A DNA stretch of 64,000 nt, taken from positions 310,001 through 374,000 of the forward strand of contig NZ_MASN01000030.1 in the NCBI RefSeq assembly GCF_001861355.1, given 5' to 3'. Below, one piece after another: positions 25,359 through 33,994 of the stretch (the stretch's first letter is position 1; the number at the start of each line of letters is the position of its first letter). The notes under the pieces are model-generated. The model saw only the letters and a program-made list of their open reading frames with translations, was not told the DNA's origin and made no database searches. A program made the position numbers and the translations under genes. This DNA is from Natrialba sp. SSL1 (GTDB lineage: Archaea; Halobacteriota; Halobacteria; Halobacteriales; Natrialbaceae).

Positions 25359-26414
25359 TCAGCCAAGATCCTCTTCCCGCTCGGACTCTCGGAGAATGAA
25401 CGGCCCCATCGCGAGCGTCCGCTTTGCGATCGTCGCAATTCGAAGAATGTACGCGATAAACAGTACGAACGGCGAAATGCCGATCACGAAGCCCGCGCTG
25501 GTGAGCCAGACGAGGTTGTCGACGCCAAGCGTGGTTCCCGGGAGCGCGCTCGCGTCGATGTACATGATCATAATCGCCATCACCGTTAGTGCAGGCACCG
25601 CGATATAAAGCAGTCCCCGCGAGAGGTTGATCAGTTCCCACTGGAAGTAGAGCGTTTTGAAGTGCTCACGAGCCGGCCCGAACAGTTTGAGCGTCTCGAT
25701 CATCTCGTCGAGTTTTTCGCTCGCTTCCTCAGAGAGTGAGTCCCGGTGGTCGACGCGGATCTTGCGTGCGTCGTAAATCTTCCGCGAGTAGTTGTACCTG
25801 AGCGCACCCCAGATCACCTCGAACGTGCCGAACTGGGCCTCTTCGAGGTCGTCTTTGACGTGATCCGCGTTCTCACGAACGTCTCCGGTATAGTCGTTGA
25901 TCGCTTCCCGTAGCTCCTCGTCACGCTCGTCTTCGACGGCGGACTCGAGTTCGTCCGCTCGCTCCTGCACACCGTCGACGAGTTCGAAGAGGAAGCCGGC
26001 CGGCTCTGGGGGACTGATGTCCTCGCTGATCGTGTCCTCAGTGTCCTGTCGAAAGTCGACGGACTCCTGCATCCGGCTGCGCTGGCTCCCGACTGCACCG
26101 AGTTCCTGGGAGAGAACGAGCTGGTTGATCGTGACGACGATCGAGGTGCCGGTGATGATCGCGCCGATGAACGAGGAGAAGAGGAACTCGATGCCGTCCT
26201 GGTTGGCCACAATCTCGCGCAGCGGCGTCAGGCCGATTTGACTCGTGACGATCAGGATCACGAAGACAGCACCGAGAATGCCCGCGGTGAGCGTAAGTCG
26301 GTTGACCCGGAGTAAGAGCCATAGTTTCAGGCCACCGAGTCGTTCAGTGCTTTCTGTGTCCGCCGGCCCACTCGCCGACCCGTCGTCTGCCGCACCCGAA
26401 TTCGCGTTGCTCAT
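25359..26414 (-). CDS. four-helix membrane protein, paralogue A of the HPP array
   Basis: 351 residues from the ATG at 26414. TM1 (LTLTAGILGAVFVILIVTSQ), TM2 (FLFSSFIGAIITGTSIVVTI), then a long helical charged domain (about residues 115-255) and TM3 and TM4 near the C terminus. Conserved with the paralogue 777 bases upstream: NQLVLSQE after TM2, LFGPAREHFKTLYFQWEL before TM3, AYILRIATIAKRT after TM4. Both are 351 residues long. The charged domain is predicted coiled and on one membrane face. No named family recognised; its neighbour is an HPP protein. Confidence 0.8.
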   Translation of the reverse strand: MSNANSGAADDGSASGPADTESTERLGGLKLWLLLRVNRLTLTAGILGAVFVILIVTSQIGLTPLREIVANQDGIEFLFSSFIGAIITGTSIVVTINQLVLSQELGAVGSQRSRMQESVDFRQDTEDTISEDISPPEPAGFLFELVDGVQERADELESAVEDERDEELREAINDYTGDVRENADHVKDDLEEAQFGTFEVIWGALRYNYSRKIYDARKIRVDHRDSLSEEASEKLDEMIETLKLFGPAREHFKTLYFQWELINLSRGLLYIAVPALTVMAIMIMYIDASALPGTTLGVDNLVWLTSAGFVIGISPFVLFIAYILRIATIAKRTLAMGPFILRESEREEDLG

Positions 26415-26515
26415 CGACTGTAGCGGATCCACCACGTCGAGTGACAAAAACCGTTGGCAGGAAGTCGTCGGGCGCACGCCGCCCGAAAGTATCCATATCG
26501 GCAGCTACTCAAGCC

Positions 26516-27082
26516 CTACCTCGGATCCTCGGGTTTGACACCGTAGAAATCCTGCACACGGTCGACGATGGTATTGTGAAAGACGACGAGCAGCGCGACC
26601 GCGACGACAATGATCGCCCCCTCGAGAAGCGTCGACATGAGCCCCAGTGCGACGATAAGCGTCGTCGCACAGGCTGCGGGATGGTTCGTGTTCGACCAGA
26701 GCATACCGACCGTCGTGAGCAGCATCGCGACGATACCGCTGATGACGAGCCTGCCAACCTCACTCGAGAAGGGTTCGCCCTGTTCGAAGGCGTCGACGAC
26801 GACGATGCCGTCGGCGAAGAGGACGTACGCGATGAGCCCACAGATAGCCGCGACGGCGTGGCCACCAATAACATGGTAGGGGCCTTCTGCACGGTCTTTT
26901 TCGCCGGTTGCGAGGAGGTACGCAGACGGCCCGAGACTCGGAAAGAGAAACGGTTGCCCGGACGCCCAGGCGAGCCCGCCGAGAAAGAGAAAGTGAAGGG
27001 TGACGTTCGTACCAGCGCTCAAGTCGTCTCGAACGTTGATCGTCTCTTCCGTGCTGGCACGGACCTTGTTCCAAAAGCCCAT
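26516..27082 (-). CDS. HPP family membrane protein
   Basis: 188 residues from the ATG at 27082 (MGFWNKVRAS). After a short cytoplasmic start come four or five helices with HFLFLGGLAWASGQPFLFPS, LGPSAYLL, and the conserved SNTNHPAACATTLIVALG, the hallmark of HPP proteins, which place His-Pro in a membrane helix. HPP members in plant plastids transport nitrite, but the archaeal role is unknown. It lies between two paralogous membrane genes on the same strand, with gaps of 108 and 101 bases. Confidence 0.9.
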   Translation of the reverse strand: MGFWNKVRASTEETINVRDDLSAGTNVTLHFLFLGGLAWASGQPFLFPSLGPSAYLLATGEKDRAEGPYHVIGGHAVAAICGLIAYVLFADGIVVVDAFEQGEPFSSEVGRLVISGIVAMLLTTVGMLWSNTNHPAACATTLIVALGLMSTLLEGAIIVVAVALLVVFHNTIVDRVQDFYGVKPEDPR

Positions 27083-27190
27083 CGACTGTTGGTGAACACG
27101 ACCGAGGGTATAAGTGTCAGGCCGGAACGACCGCCGAACGCGGGTGATCGATCCGTCGGCGAACTCGCGGGGATCCACAGCACACGGCCA

Positions 27191-28246
27191 CTACTCGAGT
27201 TCCTCGCTTCCCGAGGTGGAAAACGGGCCGCTATCTGGCTCTTTCTGGGGCATCATCGGCCCGACTGATGCGGTGCGGCGCGTAACGGACGCGGTCCGGA
27301 GAATGTACGCCGCGAGCAGGGCCAGCGGCGCGACCACGACCGCGATGAGCGCGCTGACGACGTACGGCAGATAGGCGATAGTCATACTCGCGCCACCGAA
27401 GTCCGCGTAGATGAAGCCGATGAGCATCGCCGCCAGGATCGCCGGCACGCCCGTATAGATCGTCAACTGCGAGAAGCGCGTCAGTTCGCGCTGGAGGTAC
27501 GTCGTCTTGAAGTGCTCGCGGGCAGTCGCAAACAGCGTCAGGTCGTCGATCAAGTCGTCGAGCGCACCGATAGACTCGTCCGAGAGCTCGTCCTCGTAGC
27601 GATTTCGAAGCTGGCGGGCGACGTACAGCTGCCACGGCGCGTTGTAGCCGATCGCCGCCGACAGCGCGGTAAACGCGTCGAGCTCCGAGTGTTCGAGTGT
27701 ATCGTCGAGACGGTCGCTGCTCTCGAACACCGACTGCGTGAACTGCCCGATCAATGTTTCGAGATCCTCGTTCTCGTGGCCCGCAGCCGATTCGGAGAGT
27801 GTCGACGCACTCGAGTAGATCGACTCAGCGAGCAACTCGAGGAAGGCTGCCGGTGATGCCGGTGGTGCTGGTGCGCCAGCGGTGTCGGAGACGTCCGTCC
27901 GAAACGAGAGGACGCTCTCGAGTTGGTTACGAGCGTCACCGGCGGACGCGAACTCCTGTGAGAGGATGAGCTGGTTGATCGAGACGACGAGGGTGACGAG
28001 CGAGAACGTCCCGGCGATCATGCCGCCGGCCAGGCGGGTGATCGAATCGTCGTTGACGAACGAAATCAGTCCGAGTTCGTTCAGGAGCAAGAAGAAGACG
28101 AAGACACTGAGCGAGATGAGTGCTGCGACGAGCAACCGGTCGCCGTCGACTAGCAGCCACTCCCGAACCCGAGTCAGTGAGTTCGTTCGCTGGCCCATAT
28201 CCGTGCCATACGACTCGAGCGTCTCGTCTGCCTCCGGAGCCGCCAT
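27191..28246 (-). CDS. four-helix membrane protein, paralogue B of the HPP array
   Basis: 351 residues from the ATG at 28246 (MAAPEADETLESYG); the longer frame is a low-complexity shadow over an octamer repeat. Same plan as the protein at 25359-26414: TM1 LLVAALISLSVFVFFLLLNE, TM2 with VSINQLILSQE, a charged helical domain, LFATAREHFKTTYLQREL, TM3, and TM4 ending AYILRTASVTRRTASVGP. Motif spacing is preserved and length is identical, so the pair arose by duplication. The middle domain differs (fewer Glu/Lys, more Ser/Ala). Confidence 0.8.
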   Translation of the reverse strand: MAAPEADETLESYGTDMGQRTNSLTRVREWLLVDGDRLLVAALISLSVFVFFLLLNELGLISFVNDDSITRLAGGMIAGTFSLVTLVVSINQLILSQEFASAGDARNQLESVLSFRTDVSDTAGAPAPPASPAAFLELLAESIYSSASTLSESAAGHENEDLETLIGQFTQSVFESSDRLDDTLEHSELDAFTALSAAIGYNAPWQLYVARQLRNRYEDELSDESIGALDDLIDDLTLFATAREHFKTTYLQRELTRFSQLTIYTGVPAILAAMLIGFIYADFGGASMTIAYLPYVVSALIAVVVAPLALLAAYILRTASVTRRTASVGPMMPQKEPDSGPFSTSGSEELE

Positions 28247-28600
28247 AGGTGGCGTTCCACCGATGTGACAATAAGCGCCTGCGTTGCATAGCCTGCTCGC
28301 ACGAATCGTGAGCGCTCGAGTCGGCTGTGTGGGCCGGAGAGTCAGGGACGACCGGTGAGGGAGCGAGAGTGTGAGAGCGTGAGAGCACACGAGTACGAGA
28401 GTGCGAGAAAGCCAGAAAGTCAGAGAACAAGAAAGCAAGAAAGCCAGAAAGCCAGAAAGCCAGAAAGTGAGAGCCACCGCGAACACAACCAGGCTGACGG
28501 TTCAGGGCCTACACTAAAATGCGTCGGCAGTGTCGCTCTCACCAGCGATGCCCCTATCCGTCCAGAGAGAACGACTGGTAGTCTATCGGCGGTGGCCGAG
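28247..28600. repeat. gene-free spacer with 8-base tandem array
   Basis: No gene seen in this 354-base stretch between the divergent paralogue B and lipoprotein genes. At 28363-28474 lies a 14-unit array of a degenerate octanucleotide (units GCCAGAAA, GTGAGAGC, GCAAGAAA). The last 130 bases before 28601 are ordinary sequence. Confidence 0.8.
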
Positions 28601-29164
28601 ATGACGCCGCCAAACACACCCAGTTATCGTGGTCGTGATTGTGGTCATGATCGTGGTCGTGAAAACCGAACACCGACACGACGACACCTGCTTACCGCAC
28701 TCGGCGTCGGTATCCCCGCAGTCCTCGCCGGCTGTACCGACGCCGGCCTCGGTATCGGCGTCGAAACCGGCCCGACGTACGAGGACGGAACCGTCGATGT
28801 CCCCGACGATGCCGAAGAGCGCTCCGTCGAGGAAATGGCAACCGCCGAAGCGCTCGCCGAACTCGAGAGTCAGGAAGGCGTGACCCCGCTCGAACGACTC
28901 GCCATCGTCGACCACGAGTTCGCCTTCGAGGACGACTTCCGCGGCTCGACCGTCCAGGGAACCGTCGAAAACACCGACGGACGGGTCGAACTCGTCGAGG
29001 TACGCGTCCGCGTCTACAACGACGAGGGCGAACAGATCGGGCGCTACCTCGACACCACCGGCGACCTCGATCAGGGCGGCGAGTGGGCGTTCGAAGTGAT
29101 TCTACTCGAGTCACCCGAGGATATCGCCTCCTACGATATTGCGGTTATCGGGACGCCGACGTAG
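28601..29164 (+). CDS. FxLYD-type lipoprotein
   Basis: 187 residues from the ATG at 28601. The N terminus holds a twin-arginine-like pair (RTPTRRHLLTALGVGIPAV) and a lipobox LAGC. A Glu-rich helical part (about 60-100) is followed by a beta domain, GSTVQGTVENTDGRVELVEV, VRVRVYNDEGEQIG, GEWAFEVILL, which matches the FxLYD extracellular domain pattern. Surface lipoprotein, function unknown. The longer upstream frame covers the octamer array and is rejected. Confidence 0.8.
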   Translation: MTPPNTPSYRGRDCGHDRGRENRTPTRRHLLTALGVGIPAVLAGCTDAGLGIGVETGPTYEDGTVDVPDDAEERSVEEMATAEALAELESQEGVTPLERLAIVDHEFAFEDDFRGSTVQGTVENTDGRVELVEVRVRVYNDEGEQIGRYLDTTGDLDQGGEWAFEVILLESPEDIASYDIAVIGTPT

Positions 29165-29197
29165 GCGTCGCTTGCGAACAGAATGGAGTGTGAGTCG

Positions 29198-30091
29198 TTA
29201 CGAGTTCTCTTCGTCCTGCAGTTCCGCGAGTTCGGATTCGATTTCGGAGTCGTCGACATCGGTGTCGAGGTCTGACTCGTCGAGGTCGACATCACCGCTG
29301 GGTTCGGCGGCCGCTTCTGCCTCTGTCTCGGTCTCGACGTCAGTTTCCGTTTCGATGTCCGCCTCGGCTGCCCCAGCATCCGCGGCGGTCTCACCCTTCC
29401 CCATATCGGATTTGAGCGTCTCGAGTTCGGCCTCGACACCGCTGCCCGTCGAGAGGTCCTCGAGTTCGCGGTCGATCTGGTCCTTGTCGGACATGACGTC
29501 GTCGAACGCACCGGTTTCGTGGAGTTCGTCGAGGGCGGCCGCACGGGCCTCCATGTCCTCGGTCTGCTCTTCGGCGCGCTCGATGGCCCGGCCGACGTCT
29601 TCGAACTCCTCGCCGGTCGCAGTCATCGCTTCCGAGACAGTGGAACTCGCTTCGGCGGCCTCGTAGCGCGCTTTCATCGTCTCCTTTTTGGTGCGGAACT
29701 CCTCGATTCGGGTCTGGAGTTCGTCCTTCTGGTCGATCAGGCTGTCTTGCTGGTTCTGCAGCTCCGAAATCTGGCGCTCCAGATCCTCGATCTGGTTCAT
29801 CTTCGTTTTCTTCTTCTCGAGTGCGCGTCGAGCCAGATCCTCGCGGTCCTGCTGGACCGCGGTTCGTGCCTGTTCGTTGTGTTTCTCGACGTTCTCCTCG
29901 AGACGCCGCTTTTGCATCTCGAGGCGTTTCTTCTGGGTGGTGAGATCGGCAATGCCGCGTTTGACCTCCTGAAGCTGGTCGCGCATCTGCTCGTACGAGT
30001 AATCAAGCGTCTGCGTCGGGTCCTCAGCCCGGTTGAGCAGGGAGTTGATCTTCGACCGGATGACGTAGGAGGTCCGAGAGAGGATGCCCAT
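29198..30091 (-). CDS. pspA: PspA/IM30 membrane-stress protein
   Basis: 297 residues. The start MGILSRTSYVIRSKINSLLN is the amphipathic membrane-binding helix, followed by a long coiled coil to about residue 220 (EVKRGIADLTTQKKRLEMQK; NQIEDLERQISELQNQQDSL). An acidic tail of Asp/Glu/Thr repeats extends beyond the usual family length. PspA polymers bind damaged membrane and protect it. The haloarchaeal homologue also responds to salt stress. Transcribed away from the lipoprotein gene. Confidence 0.9.
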   Translation of the reverse strand: MGILSRTSYVIRSKINSLLNRAEDPTQTLDYSYEQMRDQLQEVKRGIADLTTQKKRLEMQKRRLEENVEKHNEQARTAVQQDREDLARRALEKKKTKMNQIEDLERQISELQNQQDSLIDQKDELQTRIEEFRTKKETMKARYEAAEASSTVSEAMTATGEEFEDVGRAIERAEEQTEDMEARAAALDELHETGAFDDVMSDKDQIDRELEDLSTGSGVEAELETLKSDMGKGETAADAGAAEADIETETDVETETEAEAAAEPSGDVDLDESDLDTDVDDSEIESELAELQDEENS

Positions 30092-30210
30092 ACTCCTACG
30101 TAACGCTCGTCACCCTTAAAAACATCACATCAACGACAGACTGAGACGAAATTCCGGTCGGTGCGTCGTCTCTCGCCGATTTGATTAGGCGCCGACGCGA
30201 ACGACTGGGT

Positions 30211-30894
30211 ATGACCGACAGTGACGTGCTCGTGCCCGGCGCCCGAGACGTACGCGGGACGCTCACGGAGCCAGCGGAGGGGGCGAACGGGAGTAGGAAT
30301 TCGATCGTCGTCGCCTGTCCACCCCATCCCCAACACGGCGGCTCGCGAAGCGACAGCCGACTCGTCGCCGTCGCAGAGCGCCTGCAGGAGAACGGCATCG
30401 CCTGCCTCCGATTCGACTACGGCGCGTGGGACGAGGGCTACGGCGAGCGCGAGGACGTGCGAAACGCCATCCGCTGGGCCGCCGACCGCTACGAGCGCGT
30501 CGGCGTCTTCGGCTTCAGTTTCGGCGCGAGTCTCAGCCTGCTCGCACCGGCCAGCCTCGACGGCGCGGACGACCCACGAGTTGTGGCTATCGCCGCACTC
30601 GCACCGACCGCGACACTCGCACCCGACCTGGATTCCACGGCGGCACTCGAGTCCGTCTCCTGCCCAGTCAGAATTGTTGTCGGTGAGCGAGATACGACGG
30701 CAGAGTGGGAGCCGGTGGTTGAGCGGGCACAGGAGCTAGCTGGTGAGGATGAGGCTGGTGATGAAAACGAAGCCGAAGACAGGGACGGAATCGAGGTCGT
30801 CACCCTCCCTGCGGATCACTTCTTCGTCGGCCAGACGGACACTGTCGCCGAGACTGTGGTGCCGTTTCTCGAGTCGGCGCTTCGCACGGAGTAA
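30211..30894 (+). CDS. alpha/beta hydrolase (dienelactone-hydrolase-like)
   Basis: 227 residues from the ATG at 30211. VACPPHPQHGGSRSDSRLVA is the oxyanion-region loop; FGFSFGASLSLL contains the nucleophile elbow GFSFG with Ser as nucleophile. The later Asp (GERDTTAEW) and His (ADHFFVGQTD) complete the triad. Family members hydrolyse esters or dipeptides. Substrate unknown. The stop lies 2 bases before the stop of the convergent HerA-like gene. Confidence 0.85.
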   Translation: MTDSDVLVPGARDVRGTLTEPAEGANGSRNSIVVACPPHPQHGGSRSDSRLVAVAERLQENGIACLRFDYGAWDEGYGEREDVRNAIRWAADRYERVGVFGFSFGASLSLLAPASLDGADDPRVVAIAALAPTATLAPDLDSTAALESVSCPVRIVVGERDTTAEWEPVVERAQELAGEDEAGDENEAEDRDGIEVVTLPADHFFVGQTDTVAETVVPFLESALRTE

Positions 30895-30895
30895 A

Positions 30896-32836
30896 TCAGT
30901 CCCGGCCGTGTCGTGTCAAACACGTCGAGAGCCCGATCAGCTCGACGGGTTCGGAGTTGTCCGGCGAGTAGACAACCATCTGTCCTTTCTCCATGTAGGG
31001 CACCTTCGACTCGAGGTTGCTCGGAATATTTACGCTCTTGATCGCGTCCTCGTCGCCCAGGTTGAGCACGATAGTCGTGTTGATCTGTTTGAATACTGCG
31101 TCGTGGATGTCCTGCGGGTCCTGCGTGATCAAGAACAAGCCGAGTCGCTCCTTGCGGCCCTGTTTTGCGGCCTCGGTGAACTTTGTGATGACCTTCCCGG
31201 CCTGCACCGAGTCCGCGTCGGTGAGGAAGTTGTGCGCCTCGTCCATGCCGAGAACGAGCGGCGTCTCCTTGATCCGGTCGTAGGTCGGGTCGTTCGAGAG
31301 CTTCTGGTCGATCAGCAGCGAGGAGAGCGCGAGCACGATCGTCTCCGTCGCCCGCGTATCGTTGATGTGGTAGGTCGGCACCACGGTCAGTCCGCCGGGG
31401 CGGACGAACTCGTGGACCAGATCAGTGATCGGTCGTGCGTCCTGATCGAAGACGTGCCCGAAGCCGAGCACACGCCGGCGGACGGCGTCGAAGGTGGCCT
31501 CGTGGACGCGACCCGACTCGTCTAGCTCCTCGCGCAGGGCGGGATCGTCGAGGAAGCGCGTGAACTCGTCGTAGGTCGCGTCGTTGCCGTACTGCTCGCG
31601 GAAGCGCGGCAGGAGCACGCTGACGAGCGCGCCGTACTGGTTGTCGTTCAGCCCGCTGCTCGCGACCAGCCACGGATTCTCGTGGACCATCGAGAACGGG
31701 ATCGTGAACTCGACCTGTTCCGCGCGGTGGTGGCCCGCGGCGTAGGACGACGATCCTATCTTGGGGACGAACGCCGTCGTATCGTCGACCCCACCGTAGG
31801 CGACGCCCTCACGCTCGAGTCGGCGGGCGAACTCGTCGTCCATGTCGGGGTTGTCGTCGTGCATCTGGGCGTACTCGTCCTGCGGGTCGAACTGGACGAC
31901 GGCGGGGCCGACCTCGCGGCCGTCTTCCATGGGGTATCGGCGCTCCTCCGCGAGATACTGCCGGAGGACGTTCTTCGCGCCGTGGGTCTTCCCCGACCCC
32001 GTCCCGCCCGCGACGAGCGTGTGGCGGAAGACGAGCGGGTCGCCCGCGTCGTAGTCGTCCTTTAGCCGGTAGTCGATGGTGGGTGGTGAGGCGGCGGTTC
32101 GAACCTTCTCGCCGCCGACCGAGAGGTGGCCGAGGAAGACGCCGTCGTCGGGCATCTTCAGCCCGGTCTTGATCGCCTCGGTGTCGTCTGCCTCGCGGAT
32201 CACCGTCTGGGGCTTGGGAACGCGGTCCGTCATCCGGCGCTTGAGTTCGCCATCGTCGTCGTAGAGGATAGCGACCGGCTCGAGGTTCGCGACGAACTTG
32301 TAATCGGCCTCCTCGATACCGTCCGAGCGCATCGCACGGCGCGCGTGAATCTCCGTCGCGTCGTCGGCGTGATACTGCTGGGCGTACTCGAGTCCGGTGA
32401 TGCGACAGAACAGGGTTTCACCGGCGCCACCTGGGTACGGCGCGAGCAGATAGCTGCCGATGCGGACCGACGAGCGGTTGCCGCGGGTGACGTAGGCCCG
32501 CAACTCGGTGTCGTCGCTGTCCTCGGCGATTCGTAGCCCCTGGGAGACACAGAGTGCGCCGATGCCGACATCGTCGCCGCTCGGTTCGACGGCTGTCGTT
32601 TCGAACGTGTCAGTGTCGGCGTCCGAGGGGGGGTCAGCGTCAGAGTTGGACCCGGACCCGGTCGAACTCGAGTGTGTGCTTGGCGACGTGTTGGCAGGGT
32701 TGGTGCCGCTCGGCTCGGACGGTGATGTGGCGTCCGCCGCGTTGCCGGTACCGCTGCCGTTGCCGTCGGTGTCGGCGTCACCGGCATCGGCATCGGCATC
32801 GGCGTCGAAATCACCAAAGTCACCCAGATCAGTCAT
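30896..32836 (-). CDS. herA: HerA-like ATPase (DNA translocase)
   Basis: 646 residues from the ATG at 32836 (MTDLGDFGDF). An Asp/Ala/Ser-rich disordered N terminus (to about 75) is followed by a HAS-barrel-like domain (about 85-245) and the RecA-like ATPase: Walker A AGGTGSGKTHG near 277-286, Walker B LVLGMDEAHNFL near 526-535, sensor-like LFLITQDPQDI and the C-terminal block VPYMEKGQMVVYS. HerA drives 5'-end resection with nuclease NurA. A NurA gene lies 8.6 kb away on the same strand rather than next door. Confidence 0.85.
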   Translation of the reverse strand: MTDLGDFGDFDADADADAGDADTDGNGSGTGNAADATSPSEPSGTNPANTSPSTHSSSTGSGSNSDADPPSDADTDTFETTAVEPSGDDVGIGALCVSQGLRIAEDSDDTELRAYVTRGNRSSVRIGSYLLAPYPGGAGETLFCRITGLEYAQQYHADDATEIHARRAMRSDGIEEADYKFVANLEPVAILYDDDGELKRRMTDRVPKPQTVIREADDTEAIKTGLKMPDDGVFLGHLSVGGEKVRTAASPPTIDYRLKDDYDAGDPLVFRHTLVAGGTGSGKTHGAKNVLRQYLAEERRYPMEDGREVGPAVVQFDPQDEYAQMHDDNPDMDDEFARRLEREGVAYGGVDDTTAFVPKIGSSSYAAGHHRAEQVEFTIPFSMVHENPWLVASSGLNDNQYGALVSVLLPRFREQYGNDATYDEFTRFLDDPALREELDESGRVHEATFDAVRRRVLGFGHVFDQDARPITDLVHEFVRPGGLTVVPTYHINDTRATETIVLALSSLLIDQKLSNDPTYDRIKETPLVLGMDEAHNFLTDADSVQAGKVITKFTEAAKQGRKERLGLFLITQDPQDIHDAVFKQINTTIVLNLGDEDAIKSVNIPSNLESKVPYMEKGQMVVYSPDNSEPVELIGLSTCLTRHGRD

Positions 32837-32897
32837 ACACAACTCATCTGACTGGTTCCTAAAACGCGTTTCCCTCCTGGCCAGAGTGTTCAATCAG

Positions 32898-33734
32898 CTA
32901 CGATATCCGGCCCGTGTGCCGGGCAACGACGACCACGAGGGCACAGAGAACCCCGAGGGAGAGACCGACGAGCGCAGTTGCGAGGAGCGAACCGTTCCCC
33001 TCCGACACTGCCGTCATCACAGCCGAAACGGGACCGCGTTCGGAGCCACCCGCATCAGTGGTGCCGGTGTCGGCCGCGTCCGCGGACTGGCTCTCCCCGC
33101 TCGCTGCCTCGTCGTCCTCGATCACAACCGTCGTCGGCCCATCCACGACGGGGACCGGCCACTCGCTCTCCAGTTCGACAGCTGTGTCGCCGAACTCGAG
33201 TGCCGTCTCGCCGGCAGGGGCGTCCGGGTGGGCCGTGACGGTCACCGTCGCAACGGTGTCCAGACCGGTTGCGCCGCCGGCGACCGGATCGCGCCACTGC
33301 TCGAGGAGTGCCGTTCCCTCGTCGTGGGCCAGTGTCCCTTCGGCGTGGACGGTCGTCTCAGTACCCTGTTCGAGCCACGGGCCGCGCTCGATGTCGGTGA
33401 TCTCGAGTCCGTCCGGGTCGTACGCCGCGACGAACTCGAGTGCGACGACGCCGTCGTCGCCGTGGCCGCCTTCCGCGTAGAGGTCGACGTCGATTGTGGT
33501 GGACTCACCGGGCTCGAGGGAAAGATCATCCTCGTCAGTTGAGAGGATCGCAACCTGATCAGCGCCGGCAGCGGGGCCGACGGCAGTGATGATGCCGAGA
33601 AGGAATGCACCGAGCAGGAGCGAACTGACGAGATAGACGGAGACCGTGGATCGATTCGGCCGGGTGCTGGCGAATCGAGAGAGGAGTGAAAACAGCCGCG
33701 AACGGTGGGGAACCGGTGAATTGGACCCGGACAT
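32898..33734 (-). CDS. cohesin-like surface protein, membrane-anchored
   Basis: 278 residues. A basic N terminus and TM/signal (VSVYLVSSLLLGAFLLGIIT) precede a cohesin-like beta domain at about 60-215 with the motif LEITDIERGPWLEQGTETTV, then LAHDEGTALLEQWRDP and TVTVTAHPDAPAGETALEF. A Ser/Asp linker and a C-terminal TM (LLATALVGLSLGVLCALVVV) with basic tail complete it. The paralogue at 35664-36584 shares ERGPWLEQG and the EQWR(D/E)P motif. It may bind a dockerin partner or mediate surface contacts. No dockerin recognised in the window. Confidence 0.8.
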   Translation of the reverse strand: MSGSNSPVPHRSRLFSLLSRFASTRPNRSTVSVYLVSSLLLGAFLLGIITAVGPAAGADQVAILSTDEDDLSLEPGESTTIDVDLYAEGGHGDDGVVALEFVAAYDPDGLEITDIERGPWLEQGTETTVHAEGTLAHDEGTALLEQWRDPVAGGATGLDTVATVTVTAHPDAPAGETALEFGDTAVELESEWPVPVVDGPTTVVIEDDEAASGESQSADAADTGTTDAGGSERGPVSAVMTAVSEGNGSLLATALVGLSLGVLCALVVVVARHTGRIS

Positions 33735-33994
33735 GCGGTAAGTGTTCGTGCTCCGTCGACATATGATCCCCGACGGTCGGAGTTGGTCGACGGACGACTG
33801 GCAACTGGTCGTAACGGGCAGACAGTACGTACAGCAGGGCGCGGTTGGTGTCGCTACAGTTTCACGGCTGGGCGCTCACCAGTACAGACCGGGACAATCG
33901 TCCCCTGCACACCCGAACTCCGCTGCCGGTGCCGGCCCAACAGCGACAGAACCCGGAGCCAACGCAACCGAACACGCCGTCTCGAACGTCCGAC

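Noticed and set aside
28247-28486. 80-residue N-terminal extension of paralogue B across the octamer array
   Set aside because: Leu/Ser/Phe-rich translation of a period-8 repeat; the paralogue pair matches in length only with the ATG at 28246.
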